A stretch of DNA of 64,000 bases, from positions 124,001-188,000 of the forward strand of contig NZ_JBHSTP010000001.1 in the NCBI RefSeq assembly GCF_042660285.1, read 5' to 3'. Below are positions 53,122-62,237 of this stretch, piece after piece. This DNA is from Luethyella okanaganae. Its GTDB lineage: Bacteria; Actinomycetota; Actinomycetes; Actinomycetales; Microbacteriaceae. Position 1 is the stretch's first letter. Each line of letters opens with the position of its first letter. The translations under genes and the position numbers were made by a program. The notes under the pieces were generated by a model. That model had not been told where the DNA came from, did no database searches, and saw nothing but the letters and a program-made list of their open reading frames with translations.

Positions 53122-54941
53122 GAGACTTTGCGACGAAACGGATGGTCGAGATCCATGGATCGGTCCCGCCCGTACGTTTCGGCAGTCAGTTCGTGCTCGA
53201 CGCGATGGCTTGGGTCGTCGCCCTCGTGATCGCCGAGACGCTGCGTTACGAGTTCGCAGTCGGACTCATCGCGTTCGTCCCGCTGATCCTCGTGTGCGCG
53301 GCTGCGGTTCTTGCACAACTCGCCTTCGGCTGGGGCTACCATCTCTATCGCGGCCGCTACACCTACGGGAGCTTCTCCGAGGTGCGAGGCCTGCTGTGGG
53401 CGGTTCTCTGGGTGGCCGCGGTGATCGGCGTCCCTGTCGCCGTCTTCGGCGTCTCGTTCGGGATTCCGCGGAGCACGATGTTCATCGCCCTGCCGCTCGC
53501 TTTCGTGATGATGGCGGGGGTGCGTTACACGAAGCGTCTGCTCGTCGAACGCTCGATAAGACCTGGAGAGAGCGCGCAGAGGACTCTCATCTTCGGTGCC
53601 GGATACCTGGGCGATGCGCTGACCCGCAGGATGCTTCTCGACCCCTATTCCGTGTATCGCCCCGTCGGCATCGTCGACGACGACCCCGGCAAACAGAACC
53701 TACGGCTCTACGATGTTCCGGTGCTCGGAGATCGCAGTCGGCTGGGCGGAATCCTCGAGCAGACCGGTGCGACCGTGCTTGTCGTCAGCGTCGCCAAAGC
53801 AGATGCCACCCTGCTGCGCGAACTCACGGATGTCGCCTCTCAGCACGACGTCGTCGTGAAGGTGTTCCCGCTTCTGGAGGAGGTGCTCGCCGGCAGGCAG
53901 AACCTCAAGGACCTTCGAAATGTGAAGATCGAGGACCTGATCGGCCGGCACCCGGTCGACACCCAGGTCGAGTCGATCGCCGGCTACCTCGCGAGCAAGC
54001 GAGTCCTCGTCACCGGGGCCGGCGGCTCCATCGGTTCGGAGCTCTGCCGCCAGATCTCCAAGTACGGACCGCAAGAGCTCATCATGCTCGATCACGATGA
54101 GACGGGATTGCAGAGCGCGCAGCTGGGCACGAGCGGGCATGGGCTTCTCGACACCAGGGACGTCGTGCTCGCGGACATCCGCGACGTCAAGGCGCTCGTC
54201 GGCATCTTCGAGGAGCGTCGGCCGGATGTCGTCTTCCATGCGGCTGCGCTGAAGCACCTGCCCATGCTGGAGCAGTATCCCGACGAGGCGTGGAAGACCA
54301 ACGTGATCGGCACGCTGAACGTGCTGAACGCGGCTCGCGGGGTCGGCGTCGACACCTTCGTCAACATCTCGACCGACAAGGCGGCCAATCCCACGAGCGC
54401 GCTCGGCCATTCGAAGCGGGCGGCCGAGAAACTCACGGCCTGGGCAGCCGGCGAGACGGGTTCCCATTACCTCTCGGTGCGCTTTGGTAACGTGATCGGT
54501 TCTCGCGGCTCCATGTTCCCGACGTTTACGGCTCTGATCGAATCGGGCGGGCCACTCACCGTGACGCATCCTGATGCCACCCGTTTCTTCATGACGATCC
54601 CCGAGGCGTGCCAGCTCGTCGTGCAGGCCGGCGGGATTGGCGCACCCGGGGAGGTGCTGACCCTCGACATGGGCGAACCGATCCGCATCCTGGACGTGGC
54701 GGAACGAATGATTGCCGCAAGCGGCAAGCAGATCGAGCTAGTGTTCACCGGGTTGCGCGATGGCGAGAAGCTGCACGAGGAGTTGATGGGGGATGGCGAG
54801 ACGAATGAGCGGCTGTTCCATCCGAAGGTGTCCCATTCAACAGTGCCGAGCCTGAACCCTTCAGAGTTACGGTTCGAAAACTGGATCGCGAAGATACATG
54901 CCGCAGGGAGCGCGAGCGGTTTGAATTCGGTGGTGAAATGA
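53112..54941 (+). CDS. CapD/FlaA1-family nucleoside-diphosphate-sugar dehydratase
   Basis: A 609-residue membrane-bound enzyme. Four N-terminal helices (about 25-130) precede a CoA-binding-like domain (FGAGYLGDALTRRML near 160). The SDR-type catalytic domain follows, with VTGAGGSIGSELCRQI near 300, AALKHLPMLE near 378 and STDKAANPTSALGHSKRAAE near 420. Such proteins convert UDP-GlcNAc to the 4-keto-6-deoxy sugar (4,6-dehydratase or 4,6-dehydratase/5-epimerase) used in bacillosamine-, QuiNAc- or FucNAc-containing glycans. The ATG at 53112 follows GGGGGAG. It is coupled to the next gene by ATGA. Confidence 0.88.
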   Translation: MALGDFATKRMVEIHGSVPPVRFGSQFVLDAMAWVVALVIAETLRYEFAVGLIAFVPLILVCAAAVLAQLAFGWGYHLYRGRYTYGSFSEVRGLLWAVLWVAAVIGVPVAVFGVSFGIPRSTMFIALPLAFVMMAGVRYTKRLLVERSIRPGESAQRTLIFGAGYLGDALTRRMLLDPYSVYRPVGIVDDDPGKQNLRLYDVPVLGDRSRLGGILEQTGATVLVVSVAKADATLLRELTDVASQHDVVVKVFPLLEEVLAGRQNLKDLRNVKIEDLIGRHPVDTQVESIAGYLASKRVLVTGAGGSIGSELCRQISKYGPQELIMLDHDETGLQSAQLGTSGHGLLDTRDVVLADIRDVKALVGIFEERRPDVVFHAAALKHLPMLEQYPDEAWKTNVIGTLNVLNAARGVGVDTFVNISTDKAANPTSALGHSKRAAEKLTAWAAGETGSHYLSVRFGNVIGSRGSMFPTFTALIESGGPLTVTHPDATRFFMTIPEACQLVVQAGGIGAPGEVLTLDMGEPIRILDVAERMIAASGKQIELVFTGLRDGEKLHEELMGDGETNERLFHPKVSHSTVPSLNPSELRFENWIAKIHAAGSASGLNSVVK

Positions 54942-55936
54942 ACGGGGTGGTCGAGGTTGGCGCGCTGGCTGTCGCGATCGCGGCAACGACGATCGGTTTG
55001 GCCGTCGTCGAGCCATTGTTTCGACATTGGGGAGTCTTGGATGTTCCCAGCGCACGATCGCTCCATTCGACGCCGGTCGTGCGAGGCGCGGGTGTTGCAC
55101 TTCTCGTCGGCGCTCTCTGCGGACTTGGGATAGTCCTTGCAGCAGGAGCCGGCGAGTTCGACGGGATCTACGGGGGCATTGCGATCGTCGCACTACTCTC
55201 AGGGGCGCTCGGGTTCTTCGAGGACACCGCAGGGATTTCCATTCTGGGTCGCGTGCTGGGTCAACTCCTGATCGGCGCAGTTGGAGCCGCTGGTCTTTCT
55301 GCGTATACCGGAACGAGTTGGCCGTGGACTGTCATTGCGGCGATCTTCGTTGCCGGTTATATCAACGTTGCGAACTTCATGGACGGCGTGAATGGCATAT
55401 CCGGGCTTCACGGAGTCGTTGTCGGTGGGGTGTTCGCGTTCCTTGGCGTATGGTTCGGGCTGGGGTGGTTGCTCTTTGCCGGGCTGCTCCTCGCCGGCGT
55501 CTTCGGAGCCTTTCTGCCGTGGAACATCAACTCGGGGCGTATGTTCCTGGGTGATGCAGGAAGCTACCTTCTGGGAGGAGTCGTTTCCATCATCGCGGTC
55601 GCAGCGATGATGACAGGCTTACCTCCACTCGCAGTTCTCGGCCCGCTGAGCATCTACCTTGCCGACACCGCCTCCACTCTTACACGTCGTATTGCACGAG
55701 GAGAGAAATGGTACGAGTCGCACCGAGGCCACGCGTATCAGCGCATGGCCGACGCAGGAGTCGACCATGCAAAAGTCGCCGCCATCGTCGCCGTCGCGAG
55801 TGCTCTCGCCGCAACATTCGGTTGTCTCTCGCTTATCCCGAGCTGGGAAGCCGCTTGCGGCGCTGGCGCCGGAATCGTGGCGATCGTCGCCGGATACCTC
55901 CTCCTGCTGACACGGGTTGAGAGCCTGCGCCAATGA
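54938..55936 (+). CDS. Undecaprenyl-phosphate sugar-1-phosphate transferase (WecA/MraY family)
   Basis: A 332-residue polytopic enzyme of glycosyltransferase family 4 that attaches the first sugar phosphate to the lipid carrier. The conserved VPSARSLHS-TPVVRGAG region near residue 40, the NFMDGVNGISGLHG motif near 150 with catalytic Asp, and FLGDAGSYLLGG near 205 identify it. About ten helices are predicted. The 4-base overlaps on both sides place it in the operon. With the upstream dehydratase and the downstream reductase it suggests a QuiNAc-type initiating sugar; this is inference. Confidence 0.9.
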   Translation: MNGVVEVGALAVAIAATTIGLAVVEPLFRHWGVLDVPSARSLHSTPVVRGAGVALLVGALCGLGIVLAAGAGEFDGIYGGIAIVALLSGALGFFEDTAGISILGRVLGQLLIGAVGAAGLSAYTGTSWPWTVIAAIFVAGYINVANFMDGVNGISGLHGVVVGGVFAFLGVWFGLGWLLFAGLLLAGVFGAFLPWNINSGRMFLGDAGSYLLGGVVSIIAVAAMMTGLPPLAVLGPLSIYLADTASTLTRRIARGEKWYESHRGHAYQRMADAGVDHAKVAAIVAVASALAATFGCLSLIPSWEAACGAGAGIVAIVAGYLLLLTRVESLRQ

Positions 55937-56880
55937 CAGGCAGCACGTGGAGTGTCGTAGGAGGAAGCGGGTTCATCGGACGGTCTATCGTCGCTGAGCT
56001 CGAGAAGCGTCATAAGGCATATAGCGCGCTTTCTGCGCCCCGCCTGGACGTTCCCCGCCGATCACTCAAGGGGGACGCACTGCGCGTCGCGTCAAGGGAC
56101 GATGTGAAGAGACTGACGTCCCAGCTTGCCGGCACGGACGTCGTCGTCAACGCTGCGGGGCTGGCTCGACCGGGTTCTGCTGCGAGTGGCGCCCTGTACG
56201 GCGCCAACGCGTTTCTCCCGCTCGTCGTCGCGGAAGCGGCACAACAGGCGGGCGTTCGTCGGATCATCCACTTGAGTTCTGCGGCGGTGCAGGGTCGTGC
56301 TGCGTCACTCGATGAGACCATGAGGCTCGCCCCTTTCTCGCCATACTCAGAGTCCAAGGCGATGGGCGAACGTCTGCTGATGGATTGGTCTGGGTCTCAC
56401 GACGCCGGGGAACGTGCCTCACTGGTCATCGTCCGGGCGACCTCGGTTCAGGGGCACACGAGGGACACGACCGACCGCCTCGCGCGTCTCGCGAGATCGG
56501 GTTTCTCGTCGGTCGCCTCCCCGGGGACGCAGCGTACGGTGGTCAGCTCGCTCCAAGGGCTCGTGGACTTCGTCATCGCGGTAGGAGAAGCACCTGGCCC
56601 GGTTCCAGGGGTGGTCTTGCAACCTTGGGAAGGAACGACAGTCTCGAGCGTGTTACGCGATGCGGGAAACCGGGAGCCGAAGGTGCTCCCGCGTCGATTG
56701 TGTGGCGTCGCGGTCTGCTTGGGCTATGCCGCGACAGCGGTTCTCGGGCGCCGGCACGCGGGAGCGGTACGGCGCGTCGAGTTGATGTGGTTCGGACAAG
56801 AGCAGGACGCCTCGTGGGCACGCTCCATCAGACTCGAGCGGGAGTTCATCTCGTCCGATTCATCGAGGGGAGCCCCATGA
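55933..56880 (+). CDS. NAD-dependent sugar epimerase/4-ketoreductase (WbpV-like)
   Basis: A 315-residue extended SDR. The cofactor loop is VVGGSGFIGRSIV near residue 8-20, the VNAAGLARPG segment is near 74, and the catalytic Tyr-x3-Lys is in PYSESKAMGE near residue 136. It is usually found with CapD-type dehydratases and a WecA-like transferase, where it reduces the 4-keto sugar. The length and C-terminus are variable in this group. It overlaps both neighbours by ATGA. The substrate is inferred from context. Confidence 0.83.
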   Translation: MTGSTWSVVGGSGFIGRSIVAELEKRHKAYSALSAPRLDVPRRSLKGDALRVASRDDVKRLTSQLAGTDVVVNAAGLARPGSAASGALYGANAFLPLVVAEAAQQAGVRRIIHLSSAAVQGRAASLDETMRLAPFSPYSESKAMGERLLMDWSGSHDAGERASLVIVRATSVQGHTRDTTDRLARLARSGFSSVASPGTQRTVVSSLQGLVDFVIAVGEAPGPVPGVVLQPWEGTTVSSVLRDAGNREPKVLPRRLCGVAVCLGYAATAVLGRRHAGAVRRVELMWFGQEQDASWARSIRLEREFISSDSSRGAP

Positions 56881-58136
56881 AAATCGGCATGCTCTCCCAA
56901 TGGTTCGATCCGGAGCCTGGCCCAGCGGCGATCCCCGGGGTCCTTGCGCGCGAGTTTCACCAGCTCGGACATTCGGTAAAGGTGTTGACCGGCTTTCCGA
57001 ACTATCCTGATGGAAGGATTTATCAGGGGTATCGACAGAGGCTGCGATACCTGACGAGTGAGCCTGACTACGACCTCACACGTGTCGCCCTGTATCCGAA
57101 CCACAGCTCGTCGGCATTCGGACGGATCGCGAACTATGGAAGTTTCGGACTGTCGGCAACCGTGGCCGGTTTGAACGCGTTGAACGGAGTCGATGCCGTC
57201 TGGGTGTATAACTCCCCGATAACCGTCAGCCTCCCGTTACTGGCCCACACACGTCGCGGGCGCACACCGTACTTTTTGCATGTTCAAGACTTATGGCCGG
57301 AATCGTTGATCGAGAGTGGAATGTTCCCCACCGGGCGTGCAGGAGATCTTACGACAAGACTTGTCAAGCGGATCGTGCGCACAACGGAGCGGAGATCGGC
57401 TGTGGTCGGCGTCATTTCGCCGAGTGTTCGAGAGTTTATTCTTGACCGGCATCCGGGGTTGGATCCGAGCAAGATCGTCTACGTTCCGAACCCGACCGAC
57501 GAAGGTCTGTTCGTGCCGATGTCGGAGGTGCGCCGACGACTGAGCATCAGGGCAGAGAGTGGAGTGTTCACTCTGATGTACGTGGGATCCGTCGGTGAGG
57601 TCCAGGGCCTCGATACGCTGCTCGGAGCAGCCGAATTGCTCCGTGATCGCCAGGATCTGCGGATCATCATCGTCGGGGACGGAATCGCTCGCGAAAGGCT
57701 CGAAGCCCACGTGCGTCGTCACAGGCTCGATCATGTCTCGTTCACGGGCAGGATTCCGAAGGTCGCCGTGCCTGAAGTGATGGCGCGCGCGGATGCGCAG
57801 CTCGTCTCGCTGGCGGACTCAGCATTTCTCCGCCATACGACGCCGAGCAAGATCGCCTCGCTGCTCGCATCGCAGGTTCCGATCATCGGACTCATCGCTG
57901 GCGACGGCGAGAAACTGCTGCGAGAGTCGGGAGCGGCGATGACGGCCAACCCCGGCGACACTGTCGCGCTTGCCGAAGCCATTTCAGACCTGGCGACCAT
58001 GACCGAAGCATGCCGCGACGGAATGGCTCGGGCGGGACGTCGTTACTACGACGAAAATCTCTCGGCAAAGATCGTTGCTGAGAGAACCGTAAACGCACTC
58101 AGTCTTGCGATTGAAGGACGGTCAAGCAGTGGATAG
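56877..58136 (+). CDS. Glycosyltransferase family 4, WbuB/WcaI type
   Basis: A 419-residue GT-B glycosyltransferase. The N-terminal acceptor domain begins MKIGMLSQWFDPEPGP and contains VLTGFPNYPDG and FLHVQDLWPES, typical of WbuB-like enzymes that transfer N-acetylfucosamine or related sugars. The C-terminal donor domain has LMYVGSVGEVQGLDTLL, IVGDGIARERLE and TPSKIASLLASQVPI. The start overlaps the reductase gene by ATGA. In other genomes this GT is followed by FnlA/CapD-type genes, and here a truncated remnant of such a gene follows directly (58147-58266). Confidence 0.88.
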   Translation: MKIGMLSQWFDPEPGPAAIPGVLAREFHQLGHSVKVLTGFPNYPDGRIYQGYRQRLRYLTSEPDYDLTRVALYPNHSSSAFGRIANYGSFGLSATVAGLNALNGVDAVWVYNSPITVSLPLLAHTRRGRTPYFLHVQDLWPESLIESGMFPTGRAGDLTTRLVKRIVRTTERRSAVVGVISPSVREFILDRHPGLDPSKIVYVPNPTDEGLFVPMSEVRRRLSIRAESGVFTLMYVGSVGEVQGLDTLLGAAELLRDRQDLRIIIVGDGIARERLEAHVRRHRLDHVSFTGRIPKVAVPEVMARADAQLVSLADSAFLRHTTPSKIASLLASQVPIIGLIAGDGEKLLRESGAAMTANPGDTVALAEAISDLATMTEACRDGMARAGRRYYDENLSAKIVAERTVNALSLAIEGRSSSG

Positions 58137-58146
58137 AGGCGGTTCG

Positions 58147-58266
58147 ATGCAATCGACCGATTACACAGGCAAACGAATGCTCATCACCGGTGGCACCGGC
58201 TCCTTCAACTTCATTCTCTCGACGGTATGGAGCCACGCCGAACGCACGGGACTGCGCAAGAGGTAG
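58147..58266 (+). pseudogene. Remnant of a nucleotide-sugar 4,6-dehydratase gene (FnlA/CapD-like)
   Basis: From ATG 58147 (or GTG 58129, which overlaps the preceding gene) the frame reads TGKRMLITGGTGSF, the start of a soluble CapD/FnlA-type enzyme with its NAD-binding loop. It then diverges into NFILSTVWSHAERTGLRKR and stops after 39 codons. A complete enzyme has about 340 residues, so nearly all of it is missing. The sequence after GTGSF may be the 3' end of another deleted gene. This marks an internal deletion in the exopolysaccharide cluster. Confidence 0.7.
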
Positions 58267-58336
58267 CCCGCTCGGCCTCGGCGCGCGAACCGAGGTCAAT
58301 CACGGATCGATCTGACGGAGAGTTTGGAGGGTAGGG

Positions 58337-59794
58337 ATGCGCAAGAGCGCAATCGCGGGAAGCCTCGTGGTTTCGATCGTCGTCATCGTGGCAATCACGT
58401 TCGTCATGTCCTCGGTAACCGATAGCGGGAGTGAAGCAGCGGCGAAATTGATTGTCTGGGTGACGTTCACGGGAGCCATCGTCGTGGTCGTATTGACAGC
58501 GCTCCGCTGTCGTGAAGCCACGCGACTACTCCATCCGCTCGTCGCACCGGTCGCCTACCTGGTCTATGCTCTTCTCGTTCCGCTGATCTACATTTCATTG
58601 ACCGGACAAGGCATCCAAACGATGCCCAGCAGCATGCTTAATTCGCAGACTGCGGTCGCAATGTCCCTCGTCATCATCATGTATTGCGTTGGCGCAAGGC
58701 TTTCGATGGGTGGACGGGTCGCCGGCAACCGCTCTACGGCGAGTGATCTGCAGCTTGTTTCACCGTACGATGCCGCCGTGAGTCTTGTCACGCGGGACTT
58801 CGGCCGGTTGGTTCTGTTCTTGGCTCTTGCGGCAAGGGTCTACGAGTGGCTCGTGGACGGTGCGATCTCCAGTCGAGTGTACGGTGCCAATCAATTGGCC
58901 TACACCACGGACACCGCCATCTCGATCCTCGGTGAATCGCTCGTCGCGGTCGGCTGTCTTCTGGTCATGCGCGGAAACACACTTGCACTTGGCCGGCCGC
59001 TCACCGCCATCGACAAGGTCTTGGTGATCTCGATCTGCGGGATCAGCCTGTTCATCCTCGGCTCGCGGGCGGAAATGATCGCACCTCTCGTTCTGTACTT
59101 GTGGTTCTGGCTGAAATGCGGGCGCAGGATTCCGGTGGGACGAGTCGTTGTCGCGGCCGCCATCGTGGCCGCGGCTTTTCTCGCTGTCGCACAGTTTCGC
59201 TCACGCTCAGCAGGACCACCTGGCTACCCACTGATCGAGAACCTCCTTGTCGAGACATCGAGCCCGCTGTATATCACCGACAGCCTTATTCAGCTTGTTC
59301 CTCAGCAGTATGACTTTTTTGGGGGAGCCACGTATCTGGAGTCACTCAAGTTCATGTTCCCTGGAGTGATCTCGCGAGCCATGTTCGGCGATGTCCAAGG
59401 CACGGGCGCCCTTGTCTATCGTCACCTCATCGGATTCACTTTCGAAGGCAACGGCTGGGGGTTCGCTTTGCCTGCGGAGGCCTACCTCAACTTCGGCTTC
59501 GTCGGCATTGCAGTGGTGGCGTTCTTAGTCGGGCTGCTCTTCGGGCGCTCATATCAACAGTCTGGGCGGGTCGCATCCGTCATCAATCTGAGCGGGTACC
59601 TCTACCCCCTCTTACTCTCATATCTTCCCTATGGTCTTCGATCCGATGCGTTGGGTGAGCTGAAGAGCATTGTCTACCCGCTGGCGATCTGCGGTTTCGT
59701 TCTCGTTTTCTCGCGCAGCTTGGTGCGCAAACCACCCCTGCCCTGCCCTGCCAGTGCCGCCATAGAAAGTCAAGGCCGGGGGGAGGGCCGATGA
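58337..59794 (+). CDS. Wzy-like oligosaccharide repeat-unit polymerase
   Basis: A 485-residue protein with about twelve predicted membrane helices and a large outside loop around residues 285-370 (the PPGYPLIENLLVE and FFGGATYLESL region), the usual plan of Wzy/O-antigen polymerases, which have little sequence conservation. FILGSRAEMIAPLVLYL near 235 and the GNGWGFALPAEAYLNFG segment near 375 resemble the WzyE/oligosaccharide polymerase group. The ATG at 58337 follows GGAGGG. The assignment rests on topology, context and partial motif resemblance. Confidence 0.8.
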   Translation: MRKSAIAGSLVVSIVVIVAITFVMSSVTDSGSEAAAKLIVWVTFTGAIVVVVLTALRCREATRLLHPLVAPVAYLVYALLVPLIYISLTGQGIQTMPSSMLNSQTAVAMSLVIIMYCVGARLSMGGRVAGNRSTASDLQLVSPYDAAVSLVTRDFGRLVLFLALAARVYEWLVDGAISSRVYGANQLAYTTDTAISILGESLVAVGCLLVMRGNTLALGRPLTAIDKVLVISICGISLFILGSRAEMIAPLVLYLWFWLKCGRRIPVGRVVVAAAIVAAAFLAVAQFRSRSAGPPGYPLIENLLVETSSPLYITDSLIQLVPQQYDFFGGATYLESLKFMFPGVISRAMFGDVQGTGALVYRHLIGFTFEGNGWGFALPAEAYLNFGFVGIAVVAFLVGLLFGRSYQQSGRVASVINLSGYLYPLLLSYLPYGLRSDALGELKSIVYPLAICGFVLVFSRSLVRKPPLPCPASAAIESQGRGEGR

Positions 59795-61038
59795 CGAACC
59801 GATTGCCGATGAAGTCACTTATGAGGCGACATGCGCTTTCCATCGTCGATCAGGCACTCTCGAGCGGTACGAGTTTCATTGCGGTCCTCGCGATGGCCCG
59901 GAGCCTCGAGCCGACGGTATTCGGTGTCTTCGCGATGCTTTTCACGGCGCTGACACTTTTTCTTGGGCTCTCTCGAGCGTTCTTCGGCATCCCGGTCGCG
60001 CTCGCGACAGCAGGAAGCGCGGATCACCTCCGTCGTCTCTTCTCAGCCTCGACGACAGCTCTTTCTCTGCTCTTCATCCCTCTCGCACTGATGGTCGCCG
60101 TCACGGGACTGCTGGCGACCGACCAACGGGATTCGACAACCATGGTGCTCATCGCCATGATCGCGCTGGCAACACCACTTGTGATGATTCAGGACCTCTG
60201 CCGCTACTATGCGATTGCCAAGGGCGAACCGTTCAAGGCCGTCCTCTCCGATGCAGTCCGATTAGGGGGTGCCTTGGTCCTCTTCGTGACCGGCCCCTTC
60301 TTGGAATCGACGACTTTGAGTATCGCATGGGCGATGATCGTGTTCCTCTCCGTCATCACCGTGATGCCGAGTCTTCGGCCACGATTGCTCTTCAGAGAAG
60401 GCCTGCGCCTGCTTTCCCCACGTCGAGGTTTGCGCGAGTCGGTCACCCTTGCTGTGGCGTTGTCGACAGGAGTAACCCTTGCCATGGGATTCCTGATGGT
60501 TCCGTTCCTCGGCGCGAGCGCGGTTGGAACCATCCGGGGTGCCGGCACGCTTTTCGGACCGGTCAATACGCTCATCGCGTTGCTGGACTTCAGCGTCCTG
60601 GGGAGTCTCTCCACGAGGGAACGTAGTCGTGACGTCCGATCGGTGGTCGCCGTGACCGGGGTTCTCACACTTGTGACGGCAGCCTGGGCAGGGATCCTCC
60701 TCCTGCTGCCTGAAACGGTCGGACGGCTGCTGCTCGGCGAAACGTGGAGTTCGACGCGAGCTATCCTCCCCATCACCAGCGTCGAGTATCTGTTCCTCGC
60801 TGTGTCAGCGGGTCTAACGCTCATTTTCAAACTCCGAGACCGCCCACGAGTCCTCCTGCTCAACCGTGTTCTTTCCTCGGTGGTCATTCTCGTGGCGGTC
60901 ATCGTGGCCCTCATTACCGGGGGAGGGGTGGCATCGATGGCTTGGGCGCTGCTGCTCGGTGCATTCATGAGCGCGAGTGGAATGGCCCGGGGCACGGAGC
61001 GCGAGCATCGTGTCCTTCCGAGGGAGCTGACCCGATAG
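59791..61038 (+). CDS. Wzx-like polysaccharide flippase
   Basis: A 415-residue membrane protein with about twelve helices and the MOP-superfamily layout: an N-terminal LSIVDQALSSGTSFIAVLA segment, FGVFAMLFTALTLF and a central charged loop. It is likely to flip lipid-linked repeat units across the membrane for the polymerase encoded upstream. The start overlaps the polymerase stop (ATGA), and its stop shares a base with the next glycosyltransferase start (TAGTG). No substrate prediction is possible. Confidence 0.83.
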   Translation: MTNRLPMKSLMRRHALSIVDQALSSGTSFIAVLAMARSLEPTVFGVFAMLFTALTLFLGLSRAFFGIPVALATAGSADHLRRLFSASTTALSLLFIPLALMVAVTGLLATDQRDSTTMVLIAMIALATPLVMIQDLCRYYAIAKGEPFKAVLSDAVRLGGALVLFVTGPFLESTTLSIAWAMIVFLSVITVMPSLRPRLLFREGLRLLSPRRGLRESVTLAVALSTGVTLAMGFLMVPFLGASAVGTIRGAGTLFGPVNTLIALLDFSVLGSLSTRERSRDVRSVVAVTGVLTLVTAAWAGILLLLPETVGRLLLGETWSSTRAILPITSVEYLFLAVSAGLTLIFKLRDRPRVLLLNRVLSSVVILVAVIVALITGGGVASMAWALLLGAFMSASGMARGTEREHRVLPRELTR

Positions 61039-62237
61039 TGCACAGACGAGAAGCATTCATCGGAACGGAAGTCCGTATGCATCGTGATGATGACGGACGA
61101 ACGAAGAGCTATCACAACGCCGCCGCATACACGATCTGGAAGCCGTATGGTGAAGCGTTCGGGCGGGTGAACGTCGTTGGCCGTGTCGATATGTCGAGGG
61201 CGCAGTCGCATGGCGAATATGTCACCGGCCCAGCCGTCGGCGTCGTGCCCGTTCGGTTCTACTACGGACTTCGACGAATGCTTGTGAGCATGCCAAAAGT
61301 CATGTCGACGGTCTTCTCTCTCGGAGATCGAGACAGTATCTTCGTGGGTAAACTTCCTGAGCCGATTTCCCTCCTCCTCTATCTCCGCGCACGGAAGCTG
61401 AAGGCGACGTTCATAGCCCTCGTGGTATCGGAGCCGAACCAGCTCTACCGGGCGTTGGTCCCGGGTCTTGCGGGTCGCCTGCTTGCCGGCGTGTTCAGCT
61501 CGATCATGCGATCCTGCCTGCGGAATTCTTCGGCTGCGATCTACGTCACCCAGAGCTGGCTGCAGCAGCTCTACCCCGTTCGAGCCGGTGTACCGACGAT
61601 GGGGTACAACAACATCGACATGGACGGGCTACTTGTAGATCGACCACGTCGGCATCCGAGTGCACAGGAGCATGAGTTCCGCCTCGTGAGCGTTGGGACC
61701 ATGGAGACGAGCTACAAGAGATTCGATCAGCTGCTGGTCGTTCTCTCGAAACTGCGGAGGCAGGGCTTCAGCGTCGCGCTCACACTCGTCGGCGACGGTC
61801 GCGAACGAGGAGGGCTCGAGGCCCGTGCGAGCGAACTCGGCATCCGCGAGCATGTGACGTTCACCGGTCATATGGAGCATGCCGATGAGGTTCGCTCTGT
61901 GCTCGACGAGGCCGATGTGTTCGTTATGGCCTCAGCTGTCGAGGGTTTGCCGAGAGCGCTCATCGAGGCGATGGCACGGGCCTTGCCCGCTGTCTCCACC
62001 AGGGCGGGAGGTGTCGAAGAGCTGCTCGACGACGACGATCTCGTTGACATCGGTGATGTCGAGGCGCTTACGCGCCGCATCGCCCGTTTGTTGGCGGACC
62101 CGCACGAATACGATCGCACATCGACCGAGAACTTGAGCAGGTTGAGGGACCTCGCAGAGCTGACGACCGAGGCGCGGTTGATAACCTTCTTGAAGGGCGT
62201 CGCCGGCTCGCGTTCGTCGCCGGGCTCAAAGGCGTAG
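61038..62237 (+). CDS. Glycosyltransferase (GT4-like)
   Basis: A 399-residue GT-B enzyme. The donor-binding C-terminal half has FRLVSVGTMETSYKRFDQLL (near 215), LTLVGDGRERGGLE, HVTFTGHM, and the ExxP-type EGLPRALIEAMARALP segment near residue 310 with its glutamates. The N-terminal half is unusual and may use a lipid-linked acceptor. The GTG at 61038 overlaps the flippase stop by one base. It converges on the epimerase gene, whose stop overlaps its last 12 bases. Confidence 0.85.
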   Translation: MHRREAFIGTEVRMHRDDDGRTKSYHNAAAYTIWKPYGEAFGRVNVVGRVDMSRAQSHGEYVTGPAVGVVPVRFYYGLRRMLVSMPKVMSTVFSLGDRDSIFVGKLPEPISLLLYLRARKLKATFIALVVSEPNQLYRALVPGLAGRLLAGVFSSIMRSCLRNSSAAIYVTQSWLQQLYPVRAGVPTMGYNNIDMDGLLVDRPRRHPSAQEHEFRLVSVGTMETSYKRFDQLLVVLSKLRRQGFSVALTLVGDGRERGGLEARASELGIREHVTFTGHMEHADEVRSVLDEADVFVMASAVEGLPRALIEAMARALPAVSTRAGGVEELLDDDDLVDIGDVEALTRRIARLLADPHEYDRTSTENLSRLRDLAELTTEARLITFLKGVAGSRSSPGSKA

